In this document: positions 1 to 5,091 of the stretch, one piece after another
How positions within the stretch are numbered: position 1 is the first letter of the stretch
Layout of the letters: each line of letters begins with the position of its first letter
DNA from: Clostridiaceae bacterium
GTDB taxonomy: Bacteria > Bacillota > Clostridia > Oscillospirales > Butyricicoccaceae
Direction of reading: 5' to 3'
DNA: 5,091 nucleotides
Assembly (NCBI GenBank): GCA_016293155.1
Contig: JAEDEU010000119.1
Location: 1-5,091, forward strand
The notes under the pieces: model-generated
Databases searched by the model: none
What the model saw: the letters and a program-made list of their open reading frames with translations, nothing else
Told to the model about the DNA's origin: nothing
Position numbers and translations under genes: made by a program

Positions 1-308
1 GTTCCCTTTCCCATGACGCAGGAATAGCTGGTGCCGTACTGGCAGGCGACATCCCCCGCAAACGGAATGACGTCGGTCTCCACAGAAAAGGAAATCTTCG
101 GATTCTTGGCGAGCACCTCATATTTATAGCCTTCGGTTGCCCCGTGAAGATAAATCGTCAGTTTGTCGTTTTCATAGGTATATCCGTAATTCATGGGCAC
201 AACATACGGCTGCCCGTCATCGCTCAGCCCAAGGTGCAGCACCTTCGCCGTATCCAGAATCTTTAAAATCTGTTCCATATCGGTAATCTCAAATTCACGT
301 CTTGTCAT
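1..308 (-). CDS. Nim-like / pyridoxamine 5'-phosphate oxidase-family flavoprotein (N-terminal part, cut by window edge)
   Basis: Reading the minus strand from the ATG at 308-306 gives 102 codons with no stop before the window edge, so the C-terminus is missing. The start is set by CGGAGGG at 320-314, five bases upstream. The protein opens MTRREFEITD and continues with a segment typical of the split-barrel FMN-binding family: an early strand LHLGLSDDGQPYVVPMNYGY (residues 24-43), then IYLHGATEGYKYEVLAKNP (52-70), in which the His of the LHG motif (His55) sits where NimA-type proteins have their conserved active-site histidine. YGTSYSCVMGKG (91-102) matches the family's Y-x-S-V-x-x-x-G region. 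Family members bind FMN; some Nim proteins reduce 5-nitroimidazoles, but most chromosomal homologues have no known substrate. The family call is solid; nitroimidazole resistance is not implied. It is transcribed divergently from the OPRT-like gene, from a promoter at 391-363. Confidence 0.88.
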   Translation of the reverse strand, partial: MTRREFEITDMEQILKILDTAKVLHLGLSDDGQPYVVPMNYGYTYENDKLTIYLHGATEGYKYEVLAKNPKISFSVETDVIPFAGDVACQYGTSYSCVMGKG

Positions 309-322
309 AAAAACCCTCCGAA

Positions 323-340
323 AATGCCGCATCCGGCATT
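323..340 (-). other. Small 5' UTR hairpin upstream of the Nim-like gene
   Basis: AATGCCG (323-329) and CGGCATT (334-340) form a perfect 7-bp stem with a 4-base loop. On the minus strand it lies between the predicted transcription start and the ribosome binding site (320-314), ending only two bases before the latter. There is no U-tract after it, so it is not a terminator. It could stabilise the mRNA 5' end or influence ribosome access; that role is inference. Confidence 0.5.
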
Positions 341-362
341 CTGAAAATAAATTGATACCGAT

Positions 363-391
363 ATTATACTCCCTGGTCGAACAGGATTCAA
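363..391 (-). promoter_or_regulatory. Sigma-A-type promoter for the Nim-like gene
   Basis: On the minus strand there is a -35 TTGAAT (391-386), a 17-base spacer and a perfect -10 TATAAT (368-363). Transcription would start near 356 and give a 5' UTR of roughly 48 nt containing the hairpin at 323-340 and the ribosome binding site. Consensus quality and spacing make this one of the better promoters in the window. Confidence 0.75.
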
Positions 392-412
392 GCAGACTAT
401 TTTTTTCTGTTT

Positions 413-424
413 TGCAATATTGCA
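413..424. repeat. Perfect 12-bp palindrome between divergent promoters (candidate operator)
   Basis: TGCAATATTGCA is a perfect inverted repeat with no spacer. It lies about midway between the -35 element of the leftward promoter (391-386) and that of the rightward promoter (435-440), a position from which a dimeric regulator could affect both. The regulator is unknown and no regulator gene lies in the window. A 12-bp palindrome can also arise by chance in AT-rich DNA. Confidence 0.4.
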
Positions 425-434
425 CGAAAAATAC

Positions 435-463
435 TTGCGCATCCGTCCAACGCGTTGTATAAT
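435..463 (+). promoter_or_regulatory. Probable promoter for the OPRT-like gene
   Basis: TTGCGC (435-440), a 17-base spacer and a perfect TATAAT (458-463) point right towards the OPRT-like gene, with a start expected near 470 and a leader of about 124 nt. The leader includes a T-rich tract at 481-508. A second candidate closer to the gene is TATACT (550-555) with TTGACG at 523-528, but its 21-base spacing is poor. Apart from these, the palindrome at 413-424 and the leftward promoter, I see nothing coding in the 309-593 intergenic region. Confidence 0.55.
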
Positions 464-593
464 AGTGATAAATAAGAACGTTCGTTTTTTGTTTTTTTGT
501 CACTTTTGTCGTTGGCAGCAATTTGACGCGGACTGCAATTGTTTCGTTGTATACTGGCAACAAATCTGATGCAGCAGCAGAAAGGTGGATTAT

Positions 594-1247
594 ATGAATA
601 ATCTGGAATCGAGAATTATCAAATTCGCATCGAAAAAGCACGGCAATGTTGTCCCGATCAAAACCATTCCGGGACATTTTGCAACCACCCATTCCCATAT
701 TAATTACTTCATTGATCTGACTACTGTCAAAGCACGCCAGAGCGAAGCGCAGCAGTGTGCACATGCGATGGCACAGCAGTATGTACATAGCACCGTGATT
801 GATACCATCGTATGCCTGGACGGCATGGATGTCATCGGAGCCTTTCTGGCGCAGGAGCTGTCCGCCGCCGGCTTAATGTCCCACAACGCGCACCAGACAA
901 TTTATGTCATCCAGCCGGAGCGCACCAGCAGCAGCCAGCTGATTTTCCGCGAAAATGTAGAGCCGATGCTCCGCAACAAAAACATCCTCCTGCTGATGGC
1001 ATCCGCTACCACCGGCATCAGTGTCCGCAAGGGCGCAGAATGCATTGAATATTACGGCGGCATTTTACAGGGTGTCTCCACGATTTTCAGCGCGGTCAAT
1101 CAGGTTGACGGCATCGCAATCAACACGCTGTTTACGCCGGACGACATCACCGGCTATGCTTCCTATACCCGCAGGGACTGCCCGTACTGCCAGAAGGGCA
1201 TCCCGGTCGAAGCGCTTGTAAACTCCTACGGATACTCCAAGCTGTAA
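594..1247 (+). CDS. Orotate phosphoribosyltransferase-like protein with degenerate PRPP motif
   Basis: This is a 217-residue protein. The ATG at 594 is preferred because AAAGGTGG (581-588) lies five bases upstream; a GTG at 585 would fall inside that site and add three residues. I recognise it from memory as the Clostridial family usually labelled orotate phosphoribosyltransferase, with the N-terminal block HFATTHSHINYFIDLT (28-43), VIDTIVCLDGMDVIGAFLA (68-86), and the ending NSYGYSKL (210-217). In true OPRTs the PRPP loop has two acidic residues followed by four residues and Gly. Here the matching stretch ILLLMASATTGISV (131-144) keeps Thr-Thr-Gly but has Met-Ala in place of the acidic pair. 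A CPYC pair at 196-199 could bind metal or form a disulfide. No signal peptide or membrane segment is seen, so it is probably cytosolic. A role in UMP synthesis is doubtful given the loop, so I give no symbol. It is a single-gene unit ending in the terminator at 1265-1293. Confidence 0.82.
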   Translation: MNNLESRIIKFASKKHGNVVPIKTIPGHFATTHSHINYFIDLTTVKARQSEAQQCAHAMAQQYVHSTVIDTIVCLDGMDVIGAFLAQELSAAGLMSHNAHQTIYVIQPERTSSSQLIFRENVEPMLRNKNILLLMASATTGISVRKGAECIEYYGGILQGVSTIFSAVNQVDGIAINTLFTPDDITGYASYTRRDCPYCQKGIPVEALVNSYGYSKL

Positions 1248-1264
1248 TCCCATTGCCGACTCAT

Positions 1265-1293
1265 GCCCTGCTTCGCAAGAAACAGGGCTTTTT
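1265..1293 (+). terminator. Intrinsic terminator after the OPRT-like gene
   Basis: GCCCTG (1265-1270) pairs with CAGGGC (1283-1288). An inner CTT/AAG pairing (1271-1273 with 1277-1279) is separated by a three-A bulge, and the hairpin is followed by five Ts (1289-1293). It begins 17 bases after the stop codon, and a further T-rich stretch follows. It separates this gene from the pyrophosphatase transcription unit. Confidence 0.8.
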
Positions 1294-1326
1294 CGGTCTT
1301 TTCCCCTTATTTCTCCCTAATTTTTC

Positions 1327-1355
1327 TTGAATTATCCGGTGTTTTTGTATATGAT
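1327..1355 (+). promoter_or_regulatory. Promoter for the pyrophosphatase gene
   Basis: TTGAAT (1327-1332), a 17-base spacer and TATGAT (1350-1355, five of six consensus bases) lie just after the preceding terminator. Transcription would start near 1362. This matters for choosing the downstream start codon: the AGGAGG at 1362-1367 would then be at the extreme 5' end of the mRNA and is unlikely to serve as a ribosome binding site. Confidence 0.65.
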
Positions 1356-1361
1356 TGTAAC

Positions 1362-1519
1362 AGGAGGAAATTGTTTCATTGTGTCAGCATTCATACTGCG
1401 GCCAAACAGCTTCCACAATCCCGCAAACATATTTGAAAAACATACCTATGGCAGAGATCCTATCACAGCGCAGACAATTTTATCATAACAGACACAATCA
1501 AAGGAGTAATGTGAATACC
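1362..1519 (+). other. Long 5' leader of the pyrophosphatase mRNA
   Basis: About 150 nt separate the predicted transcription start from the coding region. The leader is open in the gene's frame back to a TTG at 1379, but those extra 47 codons give a composition unlike the protein's start and nothing resembling the family. The functional ribosome binding site is AAGGAG at 1501-1506. A GTG at 1511 (4-base spacing) and the ATG at 1520 (13-base spacing) are both in frame. An ATG-TGA start-stop pair (1509-1514) overlaps the GTG. I recognised no riboswitch family in the leader. Confidence 0.45.
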
Positions 1520-3169
1520 ATGAAGCCAATCATCGTTATTGGGCATAAGAATCCGGATACCGATTCCATCTGTTCCGCAATCTGCTATGCGAAACTGAAA
1601 CGCACGCTCACCGGCAACGAATACATCCCCTGCCGCGCCGGTAAAATCAACAGTGAAACCAAGTATGTACTGGACCGTTTCGGTGTAGAACCACCCAAAT
1701 ATCTGGATTCGCTGGAGCCGAAGCTGTCCGATGTGCAGTACCGTGACGTAAGCGGTATCAGCTCCCATCTCTCGCTAAAGCGGGCTTGGGAATACATGCG
1801 TGACAACAATATTCAGACAATTCCCGTTGTGGACAAAGACAATCATTTACAGGGCATTCTGACGCTGGGTGATGTGGCGCGGTTTTACATGGAGGATCAG
1901 GATGCCAACGCGCTTGCAGAGGCACAGACCAGCTATCGCAACATCGTAGATACCCTGGGCGGTGAACTGGTCGTGGGCAATCTGGACAGCCACTTTACCC
2001 AAGGAAAGGTCGTTGTCGCCGCTGCTAATCCGGATGTCATGGAGGACTATATCGACGAGCACGATCTGGTCATTCTGGGCAACCGGTATGAATCCCAGCT
2101 GTGCTCCATTGAGATGAAGGCGGGCTGTATTGTCATCGGTCTGGGCGCAAAGGTCTCCCGTACCATCCAAAAGCTGGCGCGCGAAGCAGACTGCGCAATC
2201 ATCGCCGCTCCGCTCGACACCTATGCCTGCTCCAAGCTCATCAATCAGGCGGTTCCGGTTCGCCATGTCATGCGCACCCACGGGCTGATTACCTTCCGCC
2301 ATGACGATCTGGTCGCAGATGTCAAGGCATCCGTCTCCAAAAAGCGCGTGCGGTATTTTCCGATTCTGGACAATTCCGGCAGCTATATCGGCATGATCTC
2401 TCAGCGCAATCTGCTGGATATGGAGCGTCAGCAGGTCGTTCTGGTTGACCACAACGAAAAGGATCAGGCAATCGACGGCATTCGCTCGGCAGAGGTTGTC
2501 GAGGTCATCGACCATCACCGCATTGATGCCGTGGAGACCAGTAATCCGATCTATTTCCGCAATCAGCCGCTGGGCTGTACCGCTACGATCATCACGCTGA
2601 TTTATCAGGAAAACAATGTGGAGATTGATCCGACTACAGCCGGTCTCCTTTGCTCCGCAATTCTTTCGGATACCCTGATGTTCCGTTCGCCGACCTGCAC
2701 CATCGTCGACCAGCAGATTGCCAAAATGTTGGCAAAAATCGCAGACATCGACATCATGGAGCACGCAACCGCAATGTTCAATGCCGGTTCACAGCTGGAC
2801 GGCCGCTCACCGGATGAAATTTTCCACATGGATTACAAGTGCTACAACACCAAGACCAAGTCTCTGGCCGTTGCACAGGTCACCAGCGTCAGCCAGAGCG
2901 AGCTGACGCAGCTCAAAGAGAAAATGATTCCTTATCTGAAGGAGCTGCTCCCCACCTCGGGACTGGATATGCTGTTTTTGATGCTGACCAATATCATTGA
3001 TGAGACAACAGATCTGCTGTTTGTCGGCCGCGACTCCGCCGAGGTTGTGCGCACCGCATTCCAGCGCGAATGCCAGCCCAACAGTGTTCGCCTTCCGGGT
3101 GTGGTCAGCCGCAAAAAGCAGATGATGTCCCCGCTGATCTCCGCAATTGAGGAGGTCGCAGAGGGCTGA
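1520..3169 (+). CDS. ppaC: Manganese-dependent (family II) inorganic pyrophosphatase with CBS-DRTGG-CBS regulatory insert
   Basis: It hydrolyses PPi to two phosphates in the cytosol, pulling biosynthetic reactions forward. From the ATG the protein has 549 residues, the length typical of CBS-containing clostridial enzymes; plain family II enzymes have about 310. Domains: DHH part 1 with GHKNPDTDS (8-16), CBS 1 (about 74-124), DRTGG (about 141-245), CBS 2 (about 247-300), DHH part 2, and DHHA2 (about 410-549). By comparison with Bacillus PpaC the metal ligands are His9, Asp13, Asp15, Asp310, His332, His333 (in VIDHHRID) and Asp384 (in ILSDTLMF). The substrate-binding SRKKQ is at 530-534. All catalytic residues are present. 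In characterised relatives the CBS domains bind AMP/ADP (inhibitory) and ATP, and the DRTGG-containing forms bind diadenosine polyphosphates (activating). ATG 1520 is chosen on family similarity; GTG 1511 fits AAGGAG (1501-1506) about as well and adds three residues. It is monocistronic. Confidence 0.95.
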   Translation: MKPIIVIGHKNPDTDSICSAICYAKLKRTLTGNEYIPCRAGKINSETKYVLDRFGVEPPKYLDSLEPKLSDVQYRDVSGISSHLSLKRAWEYMRDNNIQTIPVVDKDNHLQGILTLGDVARFYMEDQDANALAEAQTSYRNIVDTLGGELVVGNLDSHFTQGKVVVAAANPDVMEDYIDEHDLVILGNRYESQLCSIEMKAGCIVIGLGAKVSRTIQKLAREADCAIIAAPLDTYACSKLINQAVPVRHVMRTHGLITFRHDDLVADVKASVSKKRVRYFPILDNSGSYIGMISQRNLLDMERQQVVLVDHNEKDQAIDGIRSAEVVEVIDHHRIDAVETSNPIYFRNQPLGCTATIITLIYQENNVEIDPTTAGLLCSAILSDTLMFRSPTCTIVDQQIAKMLAKIADIDIMEHATAMFNAGSQLDGRSPDEIFHMDYKCYNTKTKSLAVAQVTSVSQSELTQLKEKMIPYLKELLPTSGLDMLFLMLTNIIDETTDLLFVGRDSAEVVRTAFQRECQPNSVRLPGVVSRKKQMMSPLISAIEEVAEG

Positions 3170-3200
3170 GCCTCCGATTTTCCTGCATTCTACATCCCGA

Positions 3201-3247
3201 TCTCCTGCCCGCTGAAGCAATGATTTCGGCAGGCAGGAGAATTTTTT
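3201..3247 (+). terminator. Strong intrinsic terminator after the pyrophosphatase gene
   Basis: TCTCCTGCC (3201-3209) pairs perfectly with GGCAGGAGA (3232-3240). After one mismatch the helix continues with GCTGAAG (3211-3217) against TTTCGGC (3224-3230), including G-U pairs. The hairpin is followed by six Ts (3242-3247). It begins 31 bases after the stop codon. Confidence 0.9.
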
Positions 3248-3289
3248 ACTTCTTATGTATAAATAGTTTATCAAAATAGAGAGAAATAT

Positions 3290-3318
3290 TGGACAGATTT
3301 CATTCCACGTGTTACAAT
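3290..3318 (+). promoter_or_regulatory. Strong extended -10 promoter for the PurF-like gene
   Basis: TGGACA (3290-3295, five of six consensus bases), a 17-base spacer and TACAAT (3313-3318, five of six) are present, and TGT directly before the -10 gives the extended TGN-TACAAT form. Transcription would start near 3325. I found no convincing pair of PurR boxes nearby. Confidence 0.78.
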
Positions 3319-3324
3319 TAATTC

Positions 3325-3415
3325 AGAAAAGCGCTTCACGGAAGCCGTATCCGATGTCAGAAACCTACCTGCCGTCGCTTCGGTTTTCAGATTCAAGTAC
3401 AAAAGGAGATACTCT
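3325..3415 (+). other. 5' leader of the PurF-like mRNA with mutually exclusive stems
   Basis: The leader is about 91 nt long. GCTTC (3333-3337) can pair with GAAGC (3341-3345) in a tight three-base-loop hairpin, and the same GAAGC can instead pair with a second GCTTC at 3377-3381. GAAACC (3360-3365) can also pair with GGTTTT (3382-3387), ending with a G-U pair. The stems are short and no U-tract follows, so transcription attenuation is unlikely. The ribosome binding site AAGGAG (3403-3408) has ideal 7-base spacing to the ATG. I do not recognise a known riboswitch. Confidence 0.35.
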
Positions 3416-4828
3416 ATGGGCGGTTTTTTTGGCGTAGCATCAAAAGACGATTGCGTATTAGAACTTTTTTATGGCATTGATTACCATTCCCATCTCGGCA
3501 CGAGACGCGGCGGCATGGCAACTCACGGAGAGGGCGGCTTTAACCGTGCAATCCACAACATCGAAAATGCCCCTTTCCGCACCAAGTTTGAGCGGGATGT
3601 CAACGAGATGGAGGGCAATCTCGGTATCGGATGTATTTCCGACTTCGAGCCGCAGCCTCTGCTGATTCAGTCCCATCTGGGCAGCTTTGCAATCACGACA
3701 GTCGGCAAGATCAACAACTTTGATGCACTGGTACAGGAAATTTACAAGGACGGTCCCGCCCATTTCCAGGAGATGACGAGCGGACAGGTGAATGCCACCG
3801 AATTGGTCGCCTCCCTCATCTGCAAAAAGGACAGCATCGTGGAAGGTATCCGGTATGTGCAGGAAATCGTAGACGGCTCCATGTCTCTGCTCCTGCTGAC
3901 CAAAGACGGTATCTATGCCGCGAGAGACTTTTACGGACGTACACCGGTCGTCCTCGGCCACAAGGACGATGCTTACTGCGTTTCGTTTGAAAGCTTTGCC
4001 TATATCAATCTGGGCTATAAGGACTACAAGGAGCTTGGCCCGGCAGAAATCGCATTTATCACACCGGACGGTGTAGAAACCCTCAGCCCGCCCCGCAAGG
4101 AGATGAAAATCTGCTCCTTCCTCTGGGTATACTATGGTTATCCTACCTCCTCCTATGAGGGCATCAACGTCGAGGAAATGCGCTACAAGTGCGGCAGTAT
4201 GCTGGCAAAGCGTGACGCAGACTCTGTCCAGCCGGATATCGTAGCCGGTGTGCCGGATTCCGGTATTGCCCATGCAATCGGCTATTCCAACGAGGCCGGT
4301 ATTCCGTATGCGCGCCCGTTCATCAAGTATACGCCGACCTGGCCGAGATCCTTCATGCCGACCACCCAGAAGCGCAGAGAGCTGATTGCGCGCATGAAGC
4401 TGATTCCGGTACAGGCGCTGATCGAAAATAAAAAGCTGCTGCTGATCGACGACTCTATCGTGCGCGGAACGCAGCTGCGTGAAACCACAGAATTCCTGTA
4501 TCAGAGCGGCGCAAAGGAAGTACATATCCGACCGGCCTGCCCGCCGCTGCTGTATGGCTGTAAGTATCTGAATTTCTCCCGCTCCAAGTCGGAGATGGAT
4601 CTGATTACCAGACGTGTCATCCGCGACCGCGAGGGCGAAAACTATTCGCAGGAAGTACTGGACGAATACGCAAATCCGTGCAGCTGCCGCTATGCGCAGA
4701 TGCTGGAGGATATCTGCCGGATTCAGAACTTTACCAGCCTGCGCTATCACAGACTGGATGATCTGATTGCCTCCATCGGTCTGGAGCCGTGTCAGGTCTG
4801 CACCTACTGCTTCGACGGCAAGGAATAA
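3416..4828 (+). CDS. PurF-like amidophosphoribosyltransferase paralogue lacking the glutaminase nucleophile
   Basis: The 470-residue protein matches PurF in length and layout. PurF makes phosphoribosylamine from PRPP and glutamine, the first step of purine synthesis. The PRTase half is convincing: GVPDSG (278-283), the flexible-loop-like WPRSFMPTTQKRR (309-321) and the PRPP motif LLLIDDSIVRGT (341-352). Cys233, Cys382, Cys462 and Cys465 fall at the positions of the four iron-sulfur ligands of Bacillus PurF; the last pair is in VCTYCFDGK. The N-terminal domain has the glutaminase fold pattern but starts MGGFFG instead of MCG-, and its other active-site signatures are altered: TRRGG (29-33) for HRGQ, no HTRY-like motif near 70-80, VGKINN (96-101) for the H-N-G oxyanion motif, and NATE (126-129) for S-D-T-E. 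Glutamine hydrolysis is therefore not expected. It could use ammonia, receive it from a partner, or have another role. I recall similar MGGFFG proteins in other Clostridia annotated as PurF. The start is firm (AAGGAG, 7-base spacing). Confidence 0.88.
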   Translation: MGGFFGVASKDDCVLELFYGIDYHSHLGTRRGGMATHGEGGFNRAIHNIENAPFRTKFERDVNEMEGNLGIGCISDFEPQPLLIQSHLGSFAITTVGKINNFDALVQEIYKDGPAHFQEMTSGQVNATELVASLICKKDSIVEGIRYVQEIVDGSMSLLLLTKDGIYAARDFYGRTPVVLGHKDDAYCVSFESFAYINLGYKDYKELGPAEIAFITPDGVETLSPPRKEMKICSFLWVYYGYPTSSYEGINVEEMRYKCGSMLAKRDADSVQPDIVAGVPDSGIAHAIGYSNEAGIPYARPFIKYTPTWPRSFMPTTQKRRELIARMKLIPVQALIENKKLLLIDDSIVRGTQLRETTEFLYQSGAKEVHIRPACPPLLYGCKYLNFSRSKSEMDLITRRVIRDREGENYSQEVLDEYANPCSCRYAQMLEDICRIQNFTSLRYHRLDDLIASIGLEPCQVCTYCFDGKE

Positions 4829-4845
4829 ACTTCAAATGACAAGAA

Positions 4846-4871
4846 AAAGGACAGCCAGTTGGCTGTCCTTT
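4846..4871. terminator. Hairpin terminator after the PurF-like gene, possibly bidirectional
   Basis: AAAGGACAGCC (4846-4856) and GGCTGTCCTTT (4861-4871) form a perfect 11-bp stem with loop AGTT, beginning 17 bases after the stop codon. On the plus strand the tail is only moderately T-rich (TTTCATCTTT). On the minus strand the stem is followed by a run of Ts broken by one C, so it could also stop leftward transcription. An outer TTCAAA (4831-4836) / TTTGAA (4876-4881) pairing could extend the structure. Confidence 0.8.
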
Positions 4872-4967
4872 CATCTTTGAAACAACATAAGAAATCTGAT
4901 GCATACAGTCTGCCAGCCTTGATCGCGTCACATGCAACCTGAGTCGCATTCACTATATAAAAAAAAC

Positions 4968-4996
4968 TTGCTTTTTCCGATATGCTATGATAAAAT
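4968..4996 (+). promoter_or_regulatory. Promoter for tRNA-Pro
   Basis: TTGCTT (4968-4973), a 17-base spacer and TAAAAT (4991-4996) with an upstream TGA form an extended -10. An A-tract (4959-4966) precedes the -35 and may act as an UP-like element. The predicted start near 5003 leaves a short 5' leader before the tRNA at 5016. The rest of the 4872-5015 gap shows no credible gene. Confidence 0.65.
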
Positions 4997-5015
4997 ATTA
5001 TGGTAGTAAATTTAT

Positions 5016-5091
5016 CCGGGTGTAGCGCAGGTGGTAGCGCGCTTGACTGGGGGTCAAGAAGCCGCAGGTTCAAGTCCTGTCACTCGGACCA
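5016..5091 (+). tRNA. tRNA-Pro, anticodon GGG
   Basis: This is a complete 76-nt cloverleaf. The acceptor stem CCGGGTG (5016-5022) pairs with CACTCGG (5081-5087) with one G-U pair. The D stem is GCGC (5025-5028) with GCGC (5037-5040). The anticodon stem is CTTGA/TCAAG with loop CTGGGGG, placing GGG at 5049-5051. The T arm has GCAGG, loop TTCAAGT and CCTGT. Discriminator A5088 is followed by an encoded CCA (5089-5091). The window ends at the CCA, so further tRNAs downstream cannot be excluded. It reads proline CCC and CCU codons. Confidence 0.97.

Noticed and set aside
193..462. Plus-strand open frame opposite the Nim-like gene
   Set aside because: It overlaps the recognised minus-strand gene and runs through its promoter, and the translation has no recognisable features.
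474..490. PurBox-like GTTCG followed by a T-run upstream of the OPRT-like gene
   Set aside because: Only one half-site resembles the Bacillus PurR box, with two mismatches, and no second box in opposite orientation lies at the expected spacing.
476..508. Terminator or attenuator from GAACGTTC (476-483) plus the T-rich tract
   Set aside because: The palindrome has no loop bases and too few pairs to form a stable hairpin.
1371..1436. A 21-codon leader peptide from the TTG at 1371 behind AGGAGG
   Set aside because: The spacing is only three bases, the start codon is weak, and the peptide shows no regulatory pattern such as a run of one amino acid.
1379..1519. N-terminal extension of the pyrophosphatase from a TTG start at 1379, 11 bases after AGGAGG
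   Set aside because: The promoter at 1327-1355 would start transcription at about 1362, right at the AGGAGG. The 47 extra residues are unlike the family, and the conserved protein begins at MKPIIVIGHKNPDTDS.
1847..2764. Long minus-strand open frame opposite the pyrophosphatase gene (similar ones lie opposite the PurF-like gene at 3458-4750)
   Set aside because: They are antisense shadows of clearly recognised genes, with no ribosome binding site and no family resemblance.

Overview
The window looks like chromosomal DNA from an anaerobic member of the Clostridia (Firmicutes), possibly a gut Oscillospiraceae/Ruminococcaceae-type organism. The evidence is AGGAG-type ribosome binding sites, sigma-A-like promoters, a CBS/DRTGG-containing family II pyrophosphatase, a PurF-type protein with C-terminal cysteines, and an encoded CCA end on the tRNA. 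The genus is a guess from remembered protein similarity. No mobile element, CRISPR array or foreign-looking segment was seen.

Layout: (1) 1-308, minus strand, the N-terminal 102 codons of a Nim/pyridoxamine-phosphate-oxidase-like flavoprotein that runs off the left edge. (2) 309-593, a divergent intergenic region with a promoter facing each way and a perfect 12-bp palindrome between them. (3) 594-1247, plus, an orotate-phosphoribosyltransferase-like protein, then a terminator. (4) 1520-3169, plus, a 549-residue manganese-dependent inorganic pyrophosphatase with regulatory CBS-DRTGG-CBS insert, with its own promoter, a leader of about 150 nt and a strong terminator. (5) 3416-4828, plus, a PurF (amidophosphoribosyltransferase)-like protein with an extended -10 promoter and a hairpin terminator. 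(6) 5016-5091, plus, tRNA-Pro(GGG) with its own promoter.

Each plus-strand gene appears to be its own transcription unit. There is still a common theme of PRPP and pyrophosphate chemistry: two phosphoribosyltransferase-fold proteins flank a pyrophosphatase that would remove the PPi such enzymes release. Whether this is functional or chance cannot be decided from one window.

The most notable content is that both PRTase-fold proteins are atypical in complementary ways. The PurF-like protein keeps a textbook PRPP loop and the cysteines expected for an iron-sulfur cluster, but it begins Met-Gly-Gly instead of Met-Cys-Gly, and every other glutaminase signature I can align is also altered. It is therefore predicted to be unable to hydrolyse glutamine. 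The OPRT-like protein has the PRTase-like end of the loop (ATTG) but lacks the two acidic residues of the PRPP motif, and carries a C-terminal CPYC pair. Both look intact rather than decayed, so they are candidates for divergent enzymes or regulators mislabelled as PurF and PyrE.
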